From NCBI GenBank assembly GCA_014529385.2, contig CM043966.1, positions 96,681,587 through 96,745,586 of the forward strand: a stretch of DNA of 64,000 bases. The letters run 5' to 3'. Within the stretch, counting starts at the first letter, position 1. Every line of letters begins with the position of its first letter. This document shows, in pieces, positions 32,361 to 44,254 of this stretch. A program made the translations under genes and the position numbers. This DNA is from Adiantum capillus-veneris (Eukaryota; Streptophyta; Polypodiopsida; Polypodiales; Pteridaceae). The notes below the pieces were generated by a model that searched no databases, was not told the DNA's origin, and worked only from the letters and a program-made list of their open reading frames with translations.

Positions 32361-34330
32361 TTACTTATCGATGTCAAGATTGTTAAGGTCTTCTTTTTTT
32401 GTATCATCCAGCTTCACTATTTGTCTCGTAAGTGATGCTTGACTTGCACCACACCACTCCTGCAAGGATAGGTCGCTCTCCAAAAGAGTAGAGCATTGAG
32501 ATTCTAACTCCATTTCTTCAAAATCATCTTTACATAAAGCAATTACCCTTCTCTTATTTGACAAGCTTTGCTCCAACACAACTTCACCGCAAAAACTTTC
32601 TAAAACATAGCTCCGCTCAGGACAAAATCCTATGATAATTAGGCCATCAATGAAGTTTCTAGAAATAAATTCATGATCCTTGCCACCACAAGAGCCCGAG
32701 AAAAAGACTCTTTTTGTATGAGCCTTGCCAATAGCCTCAAACCTGTCAACCTTGCTAACAAAAAGAGCAACCATTGCAGTGTTCACAGTTCCATCTATCC
32801 ATGAGTCATCTCTTGTTGCTTGGATTTCCATATTCAATATGGACCTTAGTTGACTGGCTAGAAACCCCTTCAACAAGCATTCCAATATTGATGAAATCAA
32901 TGAAATACGCTAGCACATATTCGTATTGTGCATTCAATGTGTTTAGATTGAGTGCCAAATTTGCAAAAAAATCTATAGAGAGCTTTTCTTTAGTACCATG
33001 AAGATCCAAGACGACCAATTCAAATGATACATGCTCTGTATTGCAAAAGTCTTTGATCCTCCCCATATCAAAGCCCACCCCCTTGATTCTCCAAGGAATA
33101 GACTCATCTTGAGATATTATGCCCATATTAGCTCTATAAAGATGATTGAGGAGAGTTACTACACTTTTTGGAAGCAAGGGTGGAGTCTTCTTTGCTATGT
33201 TGAGGGAGTCCTTGACATAGTACTGACTATAGCTCGTCATTTGATTGTACTCATGCTCTCCTAGCTTGTACTTCTCACAAACTTTCTCCCAAGATAAATT
33301 TTCCCTTGTCAAATCAAAGAAGAATAATATTATTGCTTCTTTCAACACACAATATGTTTTTAACTTCCAAGCCATCCCATCCATGTCCATTTTATGAGGC
33401 TATGCTTGCCCTTCTTTAGCAAGATGGTTTTGTCCATGATTTCATTTTACATTCAAGACCTTCACTACTCTCGAGGCCTAAAATGCACCAGAACAATGTA
33501 GGTGCCAGCGTTGTTGTGACAGGTGCTTGTTGAATCTGACCACCCTTCATAGTTAGAAATTTAGGATTTTTGTTGGAACCTTCATCAATTGTTTCTCCCT
33601 TTGTATTTGGTAGCAAGCCTTGAGCATATTGTTTCAGTATCTTAACCCAATTCTTCCATATCTCCTCATCACATAGAAGCAAATGCAAGTCGGTCTTGAC
33701 AAATCCCTTTTGAAGTGTGTGCTCTGTGGTCTCAACAAAGGCCTTGAAAATTCCAACATCAAGATTGACAAAGTCTCTAACTTGTGGGATTGAGACACAT
33801 ACTTAATAAGTTCAAGCCTAGCTAGATTACATTGTTTCTTGATATGCTCACATACATCTATGCAAAGTCCAAAATACATGGGTATATGTAAGTGGGGCTC
33901 AAACTTAAGTTCGAGCCTTGCTTGTTAGTGCTAAAGCCTCATATGCCAGCGACACTAAATCTTAAATTTAAACCTCACTTTAAGTTCTAAATGAGCACAT
34001 GGAGGTCCTGCTTGAGCCTATGATAGACTCTAGTTTACAAATAAATATTGATAAAAGACTCACATCCATGTTTTCAAGAAGTACCTTCCAAGACTCAAAG
34101 TCCTTCTTGGTTTGGTTGACACCAGCTGGTGGCTTAGAAGGACAATCATTTGCATGCCATTGTGCTCGTGCTTGCATAAGTTGGTCAAGAAATGGCTCCT
34201 TTTGCATTGACATTGCAATAGATAGATTCACATCTTTGCAGATTCTGTGAGAGATCTTGTGGGCAATTGAGAATAATCTTTGATCGTTTATATTTGAATT
34301 GCTGAAGCAATTGAGGGGTAACCTTTGCAA
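32361..34330 (-). pseudogene. unrecognised broken minus-strand coding region
   Basis: Open pieces from right to left: 34330-33980 (FESWKVLLENMDVSLL), 33879-33634, 33688-33416, 33390-32806 (194 codons; MAWKLKTYCVLKEAIILFFF, LPKSVVTLLNHLYR, FELVVLDLHGT) and 32900-32361 (179 codons; SWIDGTVNTAMVALF). The frames differ, but the pieces are close, on one strand and of similar composition, as if from one long protein or a multi-exon gene. No domain recognised; a transposon-encoded protein is the default guess. A palindrome copy interrupts at 33,896. Confidence 0.35.
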
Positions 34331-34339
34331 CTTTTGCTT

Positions 34340-35500
34340 AGGCTAGGAGTGCACCCTAGTGCTACATTAGCATATGGAGAAGAAGCTCAAACTTATGTTT
34401 GAGCCTAAAAGTGATTTTTTATTCCCTTATGCACTTGAGGCTCTAACTTAAGCTTAGTTCGAGCCTCTTGCCCCTAGTAGACACAAGGATGTCATAAGGA
34501 AAGCCTTGCATCCTAGTGCTACACTAGCATATGCAAATGGGGCTTGACCTTAGGCTCAAGCCTAAGGTGCTATTCTATACCCATGGTAGCCACAAGGATG
34601 TCATCAGGCAAGCCTTGCATTCTGTGCTACACTAGCCTATGCAAGTGAGGATCGAACTTAAGTTCGAGCCTGTTGGAATTAGTATCTCTAAAGGATGAGG
34701 TTAGACTTACTCCCTAGTCCTACAGTAGCTTATACAGTTGCGTCTCGAACTTAAGTTCGAGCCTCAAAGTGTTTTTCTTTTCCTTTGGTATCCACAAGGA
34801 TGTCATGAATCTAGACTTGCATCGTAGTGCTATACTGACATATGTAGGCAAGTTCTATACTTAAGCAAGCCTCTTCCCATTGTTTGCCACACGGATGTTA
34901 TTCTATGCCCTTGGTAGCTACAAGGATTTCACGAGGCTAACCTTTCACCCTAGTGCTACAGTACCAAATACTCAAACTTTAGTTTCAGCCTAAAGATATT
35001 TCTCCATGTCCTTGATAGCCACAAGGACTTCATGAGGCTATGCCCTTGCATAGTAGGGCTATACTGCAAGCAAGGCTCTTGTCATTGGTAGCTACAAGGA
35101 TGTCAGGAGGATAGGCTTGTATAGTAGTGCTTTGCTATACTAGCAGAGAGAGTTAAGGCTCAAACTTAAGTTTGAGCCTAAATGTGTTATTCCATGCCCT
35201 TGGTAGTAGCCTGAAACATGTCATGCGGGTAGCATTGCACAATAGTGCTACACTAGCATAGACATGAATGGCTCAAACTTAAGAACGGCTCGAACTTAAG
35301 TTTGAGCCTCTTGCCATTGGTGGCCATCCATGTCTATGCTGATTTGATGAGGCTACTTTTGACCCCTTGTGCTACACTGGCACATGTAGTTGAGACTCAA
35401 ATTTAAGTTTGATCCTAGAGCTATTATTCTCTGGCCTTAGTTAAGTCTCAAGCACTTGCATGAGGCAACGCTATCATGCTAAAATATCCACAATAAGCTC
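34340..35500. repeat. degenerate tandem satellite with CTTAAG palindromes (array 1)
   Basis: Irregular units of roughly 75-200 bp share the order: palindrome, 'ccttggtagccacaagga', 'tgtcat', 'gctacactagcat'. Copies of acaaggatgtcat or close variants lie at about 34,487, 34,591, 34,794, 34,920, 35,020 and 35,093. Palindromes at 34,649, 34,742, 35,157 (perfect over 22 bp) and 35,272-35,310 (double). Confidence 0.75.
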
Positions 35501-36260
35501 ATGAGGCCACACTAGAGTGGAGTACGCTAGTGCTTTGATAGCATTAGAAGATGAGGTTTAAGCTACATGAATTCATTGTTCTAGTTTCTCAACAAGGAAA
35601 CAAGGCACCAAAACCGAGCTAAATATCAGAAGCAAAGAATCTACGTCGAGTGGCAATGCCACACTCAATACTCAACCAAGTAAGTGTTGTTATCTATCTT
35701 TTTCTTTTAAGTGTTTATTGATTAAGTACTTAATTAGAGCTTTTTAAAAAATAAATTAGAGTACTTATTGATTAAGTACTCTAATTAGAGAATAGTCACT
35801 TGCTTTCAATTTATAGAGCGTGATTTTAGACGTAGTTGTAGTTTGATTAACTTAGTGAAAGAGTTTAAAAGGTGTATCAAGGAGGTGGTAGCAAATAATT
35901 ATGAGTGTATGTAGTCATTAATTAATGAAGAAGATTAAATAGAGATTAGAAACTAATAGAATGAGATTGAAGAGTGAATTTTGAGATGCATTCAGAATTG
36001 AAAAAGTACAATACATTAGAGGAGAGGAAAAGGTTAGTATCTAAGAGGAGAGTAGAAGTTTAGGACCTATGAATGTAATCTCAGAAGATAGGTTACAATG
36101 GTTAGTAGAATAAAATTTTGATTAGTGCACGTTTTGGATAGATTAAGAGGAAGGGAGGGAGTGATTAAGAGAGGCAAGGGTGATTACACAGATAGATTAG
36201 AATAGACTAGGGAGTGATTAAGAGGAGCTAAGGGTAATCACACAGAAAGTTTATAAGAAG
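35501..36260. other. no gene recognised
   Basis: AT- and purine-rich on the + strand, with a short direct repeat (ttattgattaagtact) near 35,718 and 35,765. Nothing else to assign. Confidence 0.45.
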
Positions 36261-36267
36261 ATATCTC

Positions 36268-36320
36268 ACACACACACACACGCGAGAGAGAGAGAGAGAG
36301 AGATAGAGAGAGAGAAAGAG
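36268..36320. repeat. (CA)n(GA)n microsatellite
   Basis: A short CA run changes to GA with a few interruptions, just left of the duplicated block. Confidence 0.85.
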
Positions 36321-36403
36321 GTGCACCTGGATAAGCCTTTCAAATTTGAATTTCAAAATTCAAATTTGGAAACCACTGCTATAACAGATCTTCACCTGCA
36401 ATC

Positions 36404-36441
<38 letters not shown>

Positions 36442-36524
36442 AATGTAGACGTGAGAGAAAGAGCTTTTTGGGACTGTCAATAGATACATAGAGGAGAGGG
36501 AGATGTGGAAGTAAAGAACATTAC

Positions 36525-36554
36525 CTGTCACGTCGTCGTCGATTTTTTCACAGT
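36525..36554 (-). other. possible 30-nt microexon, copy 1
   Basis: On the minus strand an acceptor-like ttttcttgcag is followed by exactly 30 nt ending gacag, then gtaatg (donor-like). The 30 nt are rich in GA-C triplets and encode Asp-rich peptide. No transcript evidence; prediction only. Confidence 0.3.
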
Positions 36555-36614
36555 CTGCAAGAAAATCCAAACCCTATTTTAATGTGTGTGTGTGTGTGTG
36601 TGTGTGCGTGTGTG

Positions 36615-36673
<59 letters not shown>

Positions 36674-36759
36674 ATTAATGTAGACATGTGAGAAAGAGGC
36701 TTGTGGGGCCGTGAGCAGATGCGCACAGGGCAGGGAGATGCGGGAGTAAAGAATCTCAC

Positions 36760-36789
36760 CTGTCATGCTGTCGTCGAATTCGTCATCGT
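36760..36789 (-). other. possible 30-nt microexon, copy 2
   Basis: Same layout as copy 1: acceptor-like tttttctacag, 30 nt ending gacag, then gtgaga, a consensus donor. Length and splice-site positions are conserved while the sequence between the copies has diverged, which favours real exons over chance. Confidence 0.3.
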
Positions 36790-36815
36790 CTGTAGAAAAA
36801 TCCAAACCGATTATA

Positions 36816-37479
36816 ATATAGAAGGTTTCAAAAGCATTAAAAAGGATTTAATAGATTTTCCCTCCAACCCTACCAAGGTTAGAATAGCAAACGTACATGT
36901 GTGGACCAAAACTAATGGGTTTTCATAATGGTTAAAAGAAGTGGAAAAAAAAACTTTTCACGAAAATCAGCATAACTTTCACATACGGAGTCCGATTGCA
37001 AAACGTTTTTTATGAGCCTGTAGCTTGAGAGCGGCTCTACGCTTTTGTGAATAAGCCCTGTTTAGAAACAAGGTTTTATGAATAGGTTTCAAAAAAATGA
37101 TGTTTAAGGGGTCAAAAAATTCGACGAAGTTAGGGGTGTCTAGAACTAGTTTTTTTAGACTTTCGGAAAAAAATACTCACAAGTTGGACATAGTTTTGAC
37201 TTCCCTTGTCTAAAACCTCTTAGGATCAATGAGTGAGGGACCACCTCCACCAACCCTCTTTCTTAATCAATTTCTTGGCACCTTTATGCATGTAAAATTG
37301 TCCTACTACAACACGTAAAACACCAGGACTATAATCACCAAGTTCGATTTACACATAACCAACTAAGACAAGAACCTCATTGTATTTTGAATGTCCATCA
37401 AGGCTCAATTGTCATAGAATAATCTCCACGGCCACCTATACTCAAACTAATGTTCTAACCTCAAAGAAAACTATATGGC
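36816..37479. other. no gene recognised
   Basis: AT-rich, without ORF or repeat structure I could identify. Confidence 0.45.
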
Positions 37480-38935
37480 TAACTAAGCTCGAACTTAAGT
37501 TTGAGCCACTCATGCAACTACTTTGAAGCCTCACCTTCTTGTAAGCTCTGACTCTTTAGATAGGTCATTTAAGGAAACTTAGGTTTGATATAAAGATCAT
37601 CATTACCTTGGCTCCACCTTACAACTCTTTAGATGTATAATGTAGCTCAAACTTCAATTTGAGTCTCCTTCCCCAAATTCAAGGCAACTTCAGCATAGCT
37701 TGGGTTTTTTCTCACACCTCTTGTGGGTTGTAGATTTCTAACCCTTGAATGTGCATCTCTGCTCAAACTTGAGTTTGAGGCTTCTACCAAATTCCATGGG
37801 TGCCTCCATGTAACTTGGGCTCCATCTTGCACCCCGTGTGACAAGTATAGATTCCTAACACTTGGATGTACATTTAGGCTCAAACTTGAGTTTGAGCCTC
37901 CTACCAAATTCCATGCTTGCCTCTATGTAACTTTGGCTTTGTGAAACTCTTGTTAGCTAGGTATTTATAACACTTACATGTACATCTAAGTGCTAGAAAT
38001 AATCTAAGCTCAAATTTGAGTTTGATCCTCCTACCATTCTCCACGGGTTGATTCAATGTAACTTGGGCTCCATCTTGAAACTCTTGCTAAATATTGATTT
38101 ATAGCACATAGATGTATATCTACGCTCCAACATCAATTCAAACATTCCACCAAAATCCATGGGTGACTCGATGTAACTTGGGATCCATCTTGCAACTCTT
38201 GTCATATTCAAATTTTTGGCACTTAGATCTACATCTAGGATCAAATTTGAGTTAGAGCTTCCTACCATCCTCCATGGGTTGATTCAATGTAACTTGGGAT
38301 CCATCTTGCAACTCTTGTCATCTTTAGATTTCTAGCACAAATGTAGATTCCAACATCAGTTAAGCCTCTCCTACCAAACTACATGGGCCTCAATGTAACT
38401 TAAGCTCCATCTTGCAACTCTTGTCAGCCTTAGATTTCTAGCACTTAGATGTACATCTAGGCTCAAACTTGAGCTTGAGCCTCCTACCATCCTCCGTGGG
38501 TTGACTCAATATAGCTTGAGATCCATCTTGCAACTATTTTAAGCTATAAATTTCTAGCACTTAGATCTACATCTAGGCTTCATCCTCCTACCAAACTCCA
38601 TGGGTGCCTCTGCATTGTAACTTAGGCTCCATCTTGGACCTATTTTCAGCTTTATATTTGTAGCACTTAGATGTACATCTAGGCTCAAACTTGAGCTCGA
38701 GCCTCCTACCATCCCACATGGGTTGATTCAATATAACTAGAGATACATCTTGCAACTCTTGTGAGCTATATATTTCTAGCGCTTGGATGTGCATAAAGGA
38801 TCCATCCTCCTACCAAACTCCATGGGTGCCTCACTTGTCAGCTTTAGATTTCTAGCACTTAGATGTACATATAGGCTCAAACTTGAGCTCAAGCCTCCTA
38901 CCATACTCCATGCATTGACTCAGTGTAGATTTGCT
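37480..38935. repeat. tandem satellite, unit about 110-130 bp, with central palindrome (array 2)
   Basis: About 11 degenerate units of the order: palindrome, 'cctcctaccaaattccatggg', 'tgtaacttgggctccatcttgcaact', 'agatttctagcacttagatgtacatctag'. Palindrome copies at about 37,486, 37,760, 37,877, 38,459, 38,681 and 38,874 are mostly of the type ggctcaaacttgag followed by (t/c)t(t/c)gagcc. Unit sequence differs from array 1 but the palindrome is shared. Confidence 0.8.
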
Positions 38936-39007
38936 TAATTGAATGGGATGCAAGTTTTTGCCAAAATTGTTAGTGTATCTTGGCAATGCATTTCTCAAAA
39001 ATTGTAG

Positions 39008-39934
39008 GGTCCAAAACACGGTGATTCGGTGTTTCTTGTTGATGTTTCCACAAGGAAGGCTCACGAGGTTATTCATTCCTCTGATGCATCTCAACAATGT
39101 GGTTTTGAATTGATTGCTACAACATGTGTGGTGATACATGTACTAGAAAGTTTTGATGACACCTTCTTGATTCCATTCGTCACAATGGATGCAAGGACCA
39201 TGTCTCAAGCAATTGGAAGCATCATCAAATGGCCATTGCATAATATTGTTATGGACAAAGGTAAATCTAACATAATAGATGAGGATTTTCTTGTTGGTCA
39301 AGAAGATGGATTGATAGATAGACATAGTTGGAAAGAGAAAAGAGTCATCCTTTGGGCTGACAATAGATCTACAAAACTTGGTAATGGAGTGGTATTGCCG
39401 ATCCACCCATACAAGGCTATAAACTGTACTGAACTAGGTGAGAGTAGCTTGGGTGTCATTGTCGAAGGGTCGATGCATCCACATCAAAGTGATATTTCAA
39501 GTTCAAATTTGGTAAGCTGGCATATTAGACATATCACATTTGAGAATGGTGAGCCCTTGATAAAAGACACGGGATCTTTTTCTGCCATTGAGGGTATTCA
39601 AGATCCCCTCATGGAAGAAATGGGAGATTCCCGTGAGAGCTTGTATGCTTCCAGTGATGAGTATCAAGATGACGGCATAGATAACAACACTAAAACTAGT
39701 TTTCAACAAGGTGTCACCAGTACAGAACTAGGTCTTCTTCTTCATACTCAGAATGATAGAGAGCACGATGCCATTACCGGTGACTATAATATCAGAGGTG
39801 GGACAAGTAAGAAAAGGAGTTATGTACATAGAGTTAGGCCTAGAAAAAAAGCAGGTAATGCTCATGCTTTCATCAAACAATGTGATGCTGCAAACATTCA
39901 CAAAGTTGCAACAATTGATTGTTGTGAGATGTGA
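39008..39934 (+). pseudogene. N-terminal region of the DUF7869-like protein (copy A)
   Basis: Open from just after an acceptor-like aaattgtag at about 39,007 to TGA 39,932; the first ATG is internal, so this looks like an internal exon. The first 85 residues (VFLVDVSTRKAHEVI, ending GSIIKWPLHNIV) resemble the end of a DUF8039-like domain known from plant transposon proteins (inference from pattern). The remainder is acidic, then basic near KKRSYVHRVRPRKK. Frame shifts at the end, where copy B begins to match. Confidence 0.45.
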
Positions 39935-40592
39935 TGCTGTCAGATTGGAAACAGATCCAAATTCATGCAAGCAAGAGCAGACTTTTGGGGACAAAGCTAC
40001 ACTAGCCGATGCACATTTGTATTGGATCGTATGAGCATGGCTTATAGAAAACATCAAGAAGAGGAATGATTTGAGTTTACTTTTGATGGAAAGAAGGTAT
40101 GTAATAAATCATGGTATGTAATGCATAGAATAGGAAAGTCAACATTTTAAAGGCTGTACAAGAAATTCTTGGATGGAGCAATGGAAATCATGGAAACACT
40201 GGAATAATAAGGAAGAGCTTGACACATGTTGAGACGGCAAAAGCACTCATACAAGGCTTCATAGATAATAATGCAAATCAAATGCCACATAAGTCAAGGA
40301 CAACCATGCATGGCACTCGTGAAACTCAACGTGTTCTACCAACGATGTACAAACAAGTGGACATTCTGCAGGAAGTAAATGACACACTTGCACAATAGAG
40401 TACAAAACGTTGTCACATCCAACATTCTCAAGGTTGTGGAACATAGTCTTCAAGACAGTCACTTTATCAAAATCAAGCACACTGTCTAAATGTGACATTT
40501 GCACATCAATAAAGGTCAATCTAGAATCTACCAAAAATCAAGTGGAGCGTATTAGATACATGGCACAGAGGAGAGCACACATGTTGTAACAA

Positions 40593-41639
40593 ATGAACTG
40601 TAGAAATATGTACTATGCTTTGAGGAGCTCTTCAAAAGTGAATGCAACCAAGTTCTTGTGCATTATACATGACAAGATGGACCAGAGTAAGACTGCTATA
40701 CCACAAATTAAACCAGTTCCAAAATCTCACAATGGAGTTGAGAGGCTTCCAGTATCCTTGACAGGAATGCTCACTCATGGACATGGAAAAACAGCTTATG
40801 GTCACTTTTCATTGGGATTATGGCCGAGTGATCCCAACTTCACAAATTCATCTCTCTCAAAATGTCTAAGAAACTTAGAAAGAAGAGATAACACATGTTT
40901 GGTGACTTGAGCTTAGAAAACTTAAGTGTAGAACCACGAAAAAATATTTTTTATTGTGTTTTTTCTACCACTTCTCTCTATCACCATATGAAAGTGCTTA
41001 AAGAGAAAAACCAGTACTGCGAGGAACAGAGTGCTCAGAATGAAAAGGCAGAGACCGATCTAATTACAAATGTGGACACTGAGAATTTTACTTCTAGTTA
41101 GGGAAATGATTGTCCAAGGATGCAATCAATCTTTGCTACTAATACACATGTGCAGGAGGATGGCAATGTATTTGGGTTCAAGAGGTTGCCAAGAACATTG
41201 TTGTTGCAACTTGACAATTGTGGTTCAGAAAATAAGAATCAATATGTGTTTGCATACCTATCACTCTTGGTTACACGAGGAGTATTTGACATAGTGCAGA
41301 TTGGCTTTCTTATGGTTGGTCACAGTCATGAAGACATTGATGCATTTTTCAGTCGCTTTTTTGAGAAGCTTAGAAAACAAGCCATTTTTACATTTCCACA
41401 TTTGATGAAGATCTTCAAATGAGTGTGTTAGCATGCATCCAACAACTTTTCTCCTACAAAAGGTGGCACACTTTAAAGGATTTGTAAAGGGGTTCTTACA
41501 TGATGGAGTTGATAGCTTAGTGGATCATTTAAAGCCATTGCAATTTAGGTTCTATATGAGTGTTGGAATACCTTTGATGCAGTACAAAGTACACCCTAAA
41601 AATGTGGATTGGTTACCCGAAAATGGTACACAGTTATGA
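40593..41639 (+). pseudogene. DUF7869-like core (copy A), frameshifted
   Basis: Key segments: FLCIIHDKMDQSKTAIP (40,66x), GHGKTAYGHFSLGLWP (40,78x), LLLQLDNCGSENKNQYVF (41,20x) and FLMVGHSHEDIDAFFSRF (41,31x). The Asp in HDKMD, the Asp in QLDNC and Glu-Asp in HEDID are spaced like a DDE/D nuclease triad (inference). Pieces lie in at least three frames, with a TAG at about 41,099. Confidence 0.5.
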
Positions 41640-42320
41640 AAGAGAAATGACCAAGGAGGATCCAAGCTTCCTGAAGGTGTTCCAAAAGTATTGCCACCCT
41701 TTGAGTATGTCAAAGATAGTGAGAAAGTTACGGAAGGATTAAAGAAGTATGTTAGTTGGTGGAAAGAGCACTTGCAAGAGAAAGGAGACAAAAGTGAGTA
41801 TGCTAGGTGGATCAACCCAGTTCTTATGTATTGGGAGAATCTCATGCAAGCTATGTGAAACCCTGGAGAAAGTGAAAACACTTTCTTTGATGACTTTTGG
41901 CCAAGGCCTATATGTGAACAAGATCATCCTCTTGAAGTTCCATTGAAAGATGGTCTAGATGAAGTACTTGATGTAATAGAAGGCCACTATTGTGGTCCAA
42001 TGTGCATCAAACTTTCTGAGGAGTTTAACCCAACTCTTGATGTGGCAAAGGGAGACTTTGTACTTGTGCACCCTTGTGATGAAAATTATCCAATTTGGTT
42101 AGGAGTGACAACAACAGATATTGATCGGAACAATGACTCGGCAACCTACCTTCAAGTCAAGATACAATATTGGACACCAGTTTCAAAGAAGAAGAATGCA
42201 AGTGATGTGGAGGTTTACAAGGATTGTTGGAACAAGTATTGGAGAGAGAACATCAATGATCCCCAATGCTGGGAAGACACTAGCTGCATCATCTGGTCAT
42301 GGAAACCCAAGGGTGGATGA
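41640..42320 (+). pseudogene. C-terminal region of the DUF7869-like protein (copy A)
   Basis: After an in-frame TGA at about 41,637 that copy B shares, coding continues as PFEYVKDSEKV and, at 41943-42320, GHYCGPMCIKLSEEF, GDFVLVHPCDENYPIWLG and KIQYWTPVSKKKNA. The last part looks like a small beta-barrel (BAH/chromo-like) module, which is only a guess from the pattern. Confidence 0.45.
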
Positions 42321-42673
42321 ATTCCTTAAAAATTTAAGATTCCAAAGGCAATAATCCTTCAGGCCAAAGAGAGTTAGTTGAAATTGATGAACATGAGGCA
42401 CCATCAAATGTCAATGTAGATGGGGAGGAATGATTGCTTAGCTTTGACCTTTCTCCTTTGTAATCTTCTAGCAATGGTTCAAATTAGTCCACCCATAGCT
42501 AGGGTCATTATCAACATTGATATTGGCATACCACCTTTGTAATCTTCAAGAAATCTTATTCAACACGAATGGTGTTTTAATTAATTTAGTCGCCCAAGTT
42601 TTTCTTACAGCTTAAATTTTAATTGTTTTATCAAATGAAGCATGTGTGGGACCAAAATTGTCTTTTGGGTATG

Positions 42674-42962
42674 CTAGCATATGTAGGCAAGGCTCAAACT
42701 TAAGTTCGAGCCTCTTGCCCTTAGAAGAACACAAGGATGTCATAAGGAAAGCCTTGCATCCTAGTGCTACACTAGCATATGCAAATGAGGCTTGAACTTA
42801 GGCTCAAGCTTGAGGTGCTATTCTATTCCCATGGTAGCCACAAGGATGTCATCAGGCTATCCTTTCATTCTAGTGCTACACTAGCCTATGCAAGTGAGGA
42901 TCAAACTTAAGTTCGAGCCCTTGGAATTAGTATCTTTAAAGGATGAGGTTAGACTTACTCCC
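42674..42962. repeat. palindrome-satellite fragment, near copy of 34.4-34.73 kb
   Basis: Matches 34,430-34,720 over nearly its whole length, including acacaaggatgtcataagg and gaggttagacttactccc. Palindromes at 42,691 and 42,897. The copia 5' LTR interrupts it right after 'cttactccc', which at 34.7 kb continues 'tagtcctac'. Confidence 0.8.
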
Positions 42963-43154
42963 TGTTGGGGTATAAAGCCCAATGTGGTCGCCCAGGTAAG
43001 TGGGCGGGCCGCCAGGTATGTACACATATTCTTTTGTAAAAACCTAATAAGAACTCACTATGCTCTACACATTACAGTAGAGCGAGTTCACCATATCGTC
43101 GTGCTCTTCTTCTCGCACTCTCTCTCGCGTCGCACTTCCGCTCGTACTCCTTCA
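42963..43154 (+). repeat. copia 5' LTR, 192 bp
   Basis: Begins TGTTGGGG and ends CCTTCA, directly followed by AC and the PBS. Differs from the 3' LTR at three positions (for example aaagccc against aaatccc). The right half is CT-rich. Confidence 0.95.
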
Positions 43155-43156
43155 AC

Positions 43157-43168
43157 TGGTATCAGAGC
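43157..43168 (+). promoter_or_regulatory. primer-binding site, initiator tRNA-Met type
   Basis: tggtatcagagc, two bases after the LTR. This is the standard PBS of plant copia elements. Confidence 0.95.
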
Positions 43169-44254
43169 TCAGATCGAGGCTCGGGGCAGCACTGCAGGAG
43201 GCTAGAGTCACCAACTCAGATTGGAGTGAAATTCAACAGGCGAAGACACGGCCCCAAATCTTGTGGGCGGGCCCGTAGGGTTCGGCGTGCTCAGAATTTC
43301 ATTATGAGGTCATCTCGGTCACCATTCGGCTTCGACAAAGTTCTGCGCAGACCATTTTCGACTACGTGGTCTCGACGGGTGCAGATCCGACTCTGCAAAT
43401 TTGGGGTTTTCGGCCTATGACTGCAGGTGCTGAGGATATCGACACTCCCAGAGTGTTGATTTGTGGTTGTCTACACATCGAAGGACGGCTCACAGTTCTT
43501 GGAGGCGTGTCACATACGACACGGGCGCATCTACACACAGACTGTAGGCGACATCCACTAGTTCATCAGGTAGCTTGTGTTTGCTGCTTGATATTCCAGA
43601 TTTCATCCTGACATTGCAGGTACTTCCACATGGGATGTATTGTCAGAGATTATGTATGTATGTTGAGGGTTTGCTGGCTGTGAGTCACGCAGCAAACAAC
43701 CGCCGCAGCGGTTACAGCATACAATGGGAAATTTGTGGATGTATGACTTTGTGGGAAGTCTATGTACTGTCAGATTTACTGCAGCCTTTGTTGAGGGTCG
43801 AGTGAGGTTTTATTGAGCTGGGGGATTCTCGAATGTTGAGATCCTTTCGGTGATACAGGTCTTGGAGCGATCCCTCGAGCACCCTTAGATAGGTAGCTAG
43901 GATGTATTGACTGTGAGTTAGACAGTTGGGATTGCATCTTTGCTTTACTGCTGTTGAGGCATTGTCGCAGTCTATGCTTACAGGACAGTGACAGGACAGT
44001 CAGAGATAGTATAGGTGCAGGACAGGTTTACCCACAGCTTACAGTGTCAGAGAGACAGTGGTTTTTTGAGCTGTTTTTTGGTCTGTTTTTTTAGTACACC
44101 AGAGCCATTTTACAAAGGAGACTCTGCCAAAATTTATGCAGAATCTGAAGCTTTCTTGGTTCATTTGACAGGTTGATATTGGTTCAGAGGTCAGTTTACA
44201 AGGGAAACTCTGCCGAATTTTTCCCAGAAAAGTAAACTACTGTGAAGCGTAGCT
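43169..44254 (+). other. copia 5' leader
   Basis: About 1.1 kb noncoding. It includes a short direct repeat of gacaggacagt near 43,985-44,000 and two related segments (tttacaa(a)gg(a/g)(g/a)a-ctctgcc) near 44,108 and 44,196. Probably contains the packaging signal. Confidence 0.6.

Larger units (their letters stand above)
36405..36815 (-). repeat. diverged tandem duplication with embedded microsatellites
   Basis: Two copies about 240 bp apart share, in order, a (GA)n tract, ttaatgtagac(a)gtgagaaag, gagggagatg, gtaaagaa, cctgtca and aaaatccaaacc. The first copy has GA at 36411-36439; the second a long (TG)n(GA)n at 36582-36671. Read on the minus strand each copy holds a possible 30-nt exon with an upstream acceptor and downstream donor. 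Confidence 0.65.
38960..42673 (+). mobile_element. degenerate DUF7869-like DNA element, copy A
   Basis: From 39,819 to about 42,673 this matches 49,148-52,258 almost base for base. Coding pieces on the + strand resemble large plant and animal proteins with the DUF7869 domain, which I judge transposase-like. Copy A keeps an N-terminal part (39,008-39,934) missing from copy B. Ends and terminal inverted repeats were not identified. Frameshifts (for example an extra A near 41,420 relative to copy B) make it non-functional. Confidence 0.6.

Noticed and set aside
30977-38900. Regularly spaced palindromes considered as a CRISPR-like array
   Set aside because: Spacing is irregular, units between them are themselves repeats rather than unique spacers, there are no cas genes and the DNA is eukaryotic.
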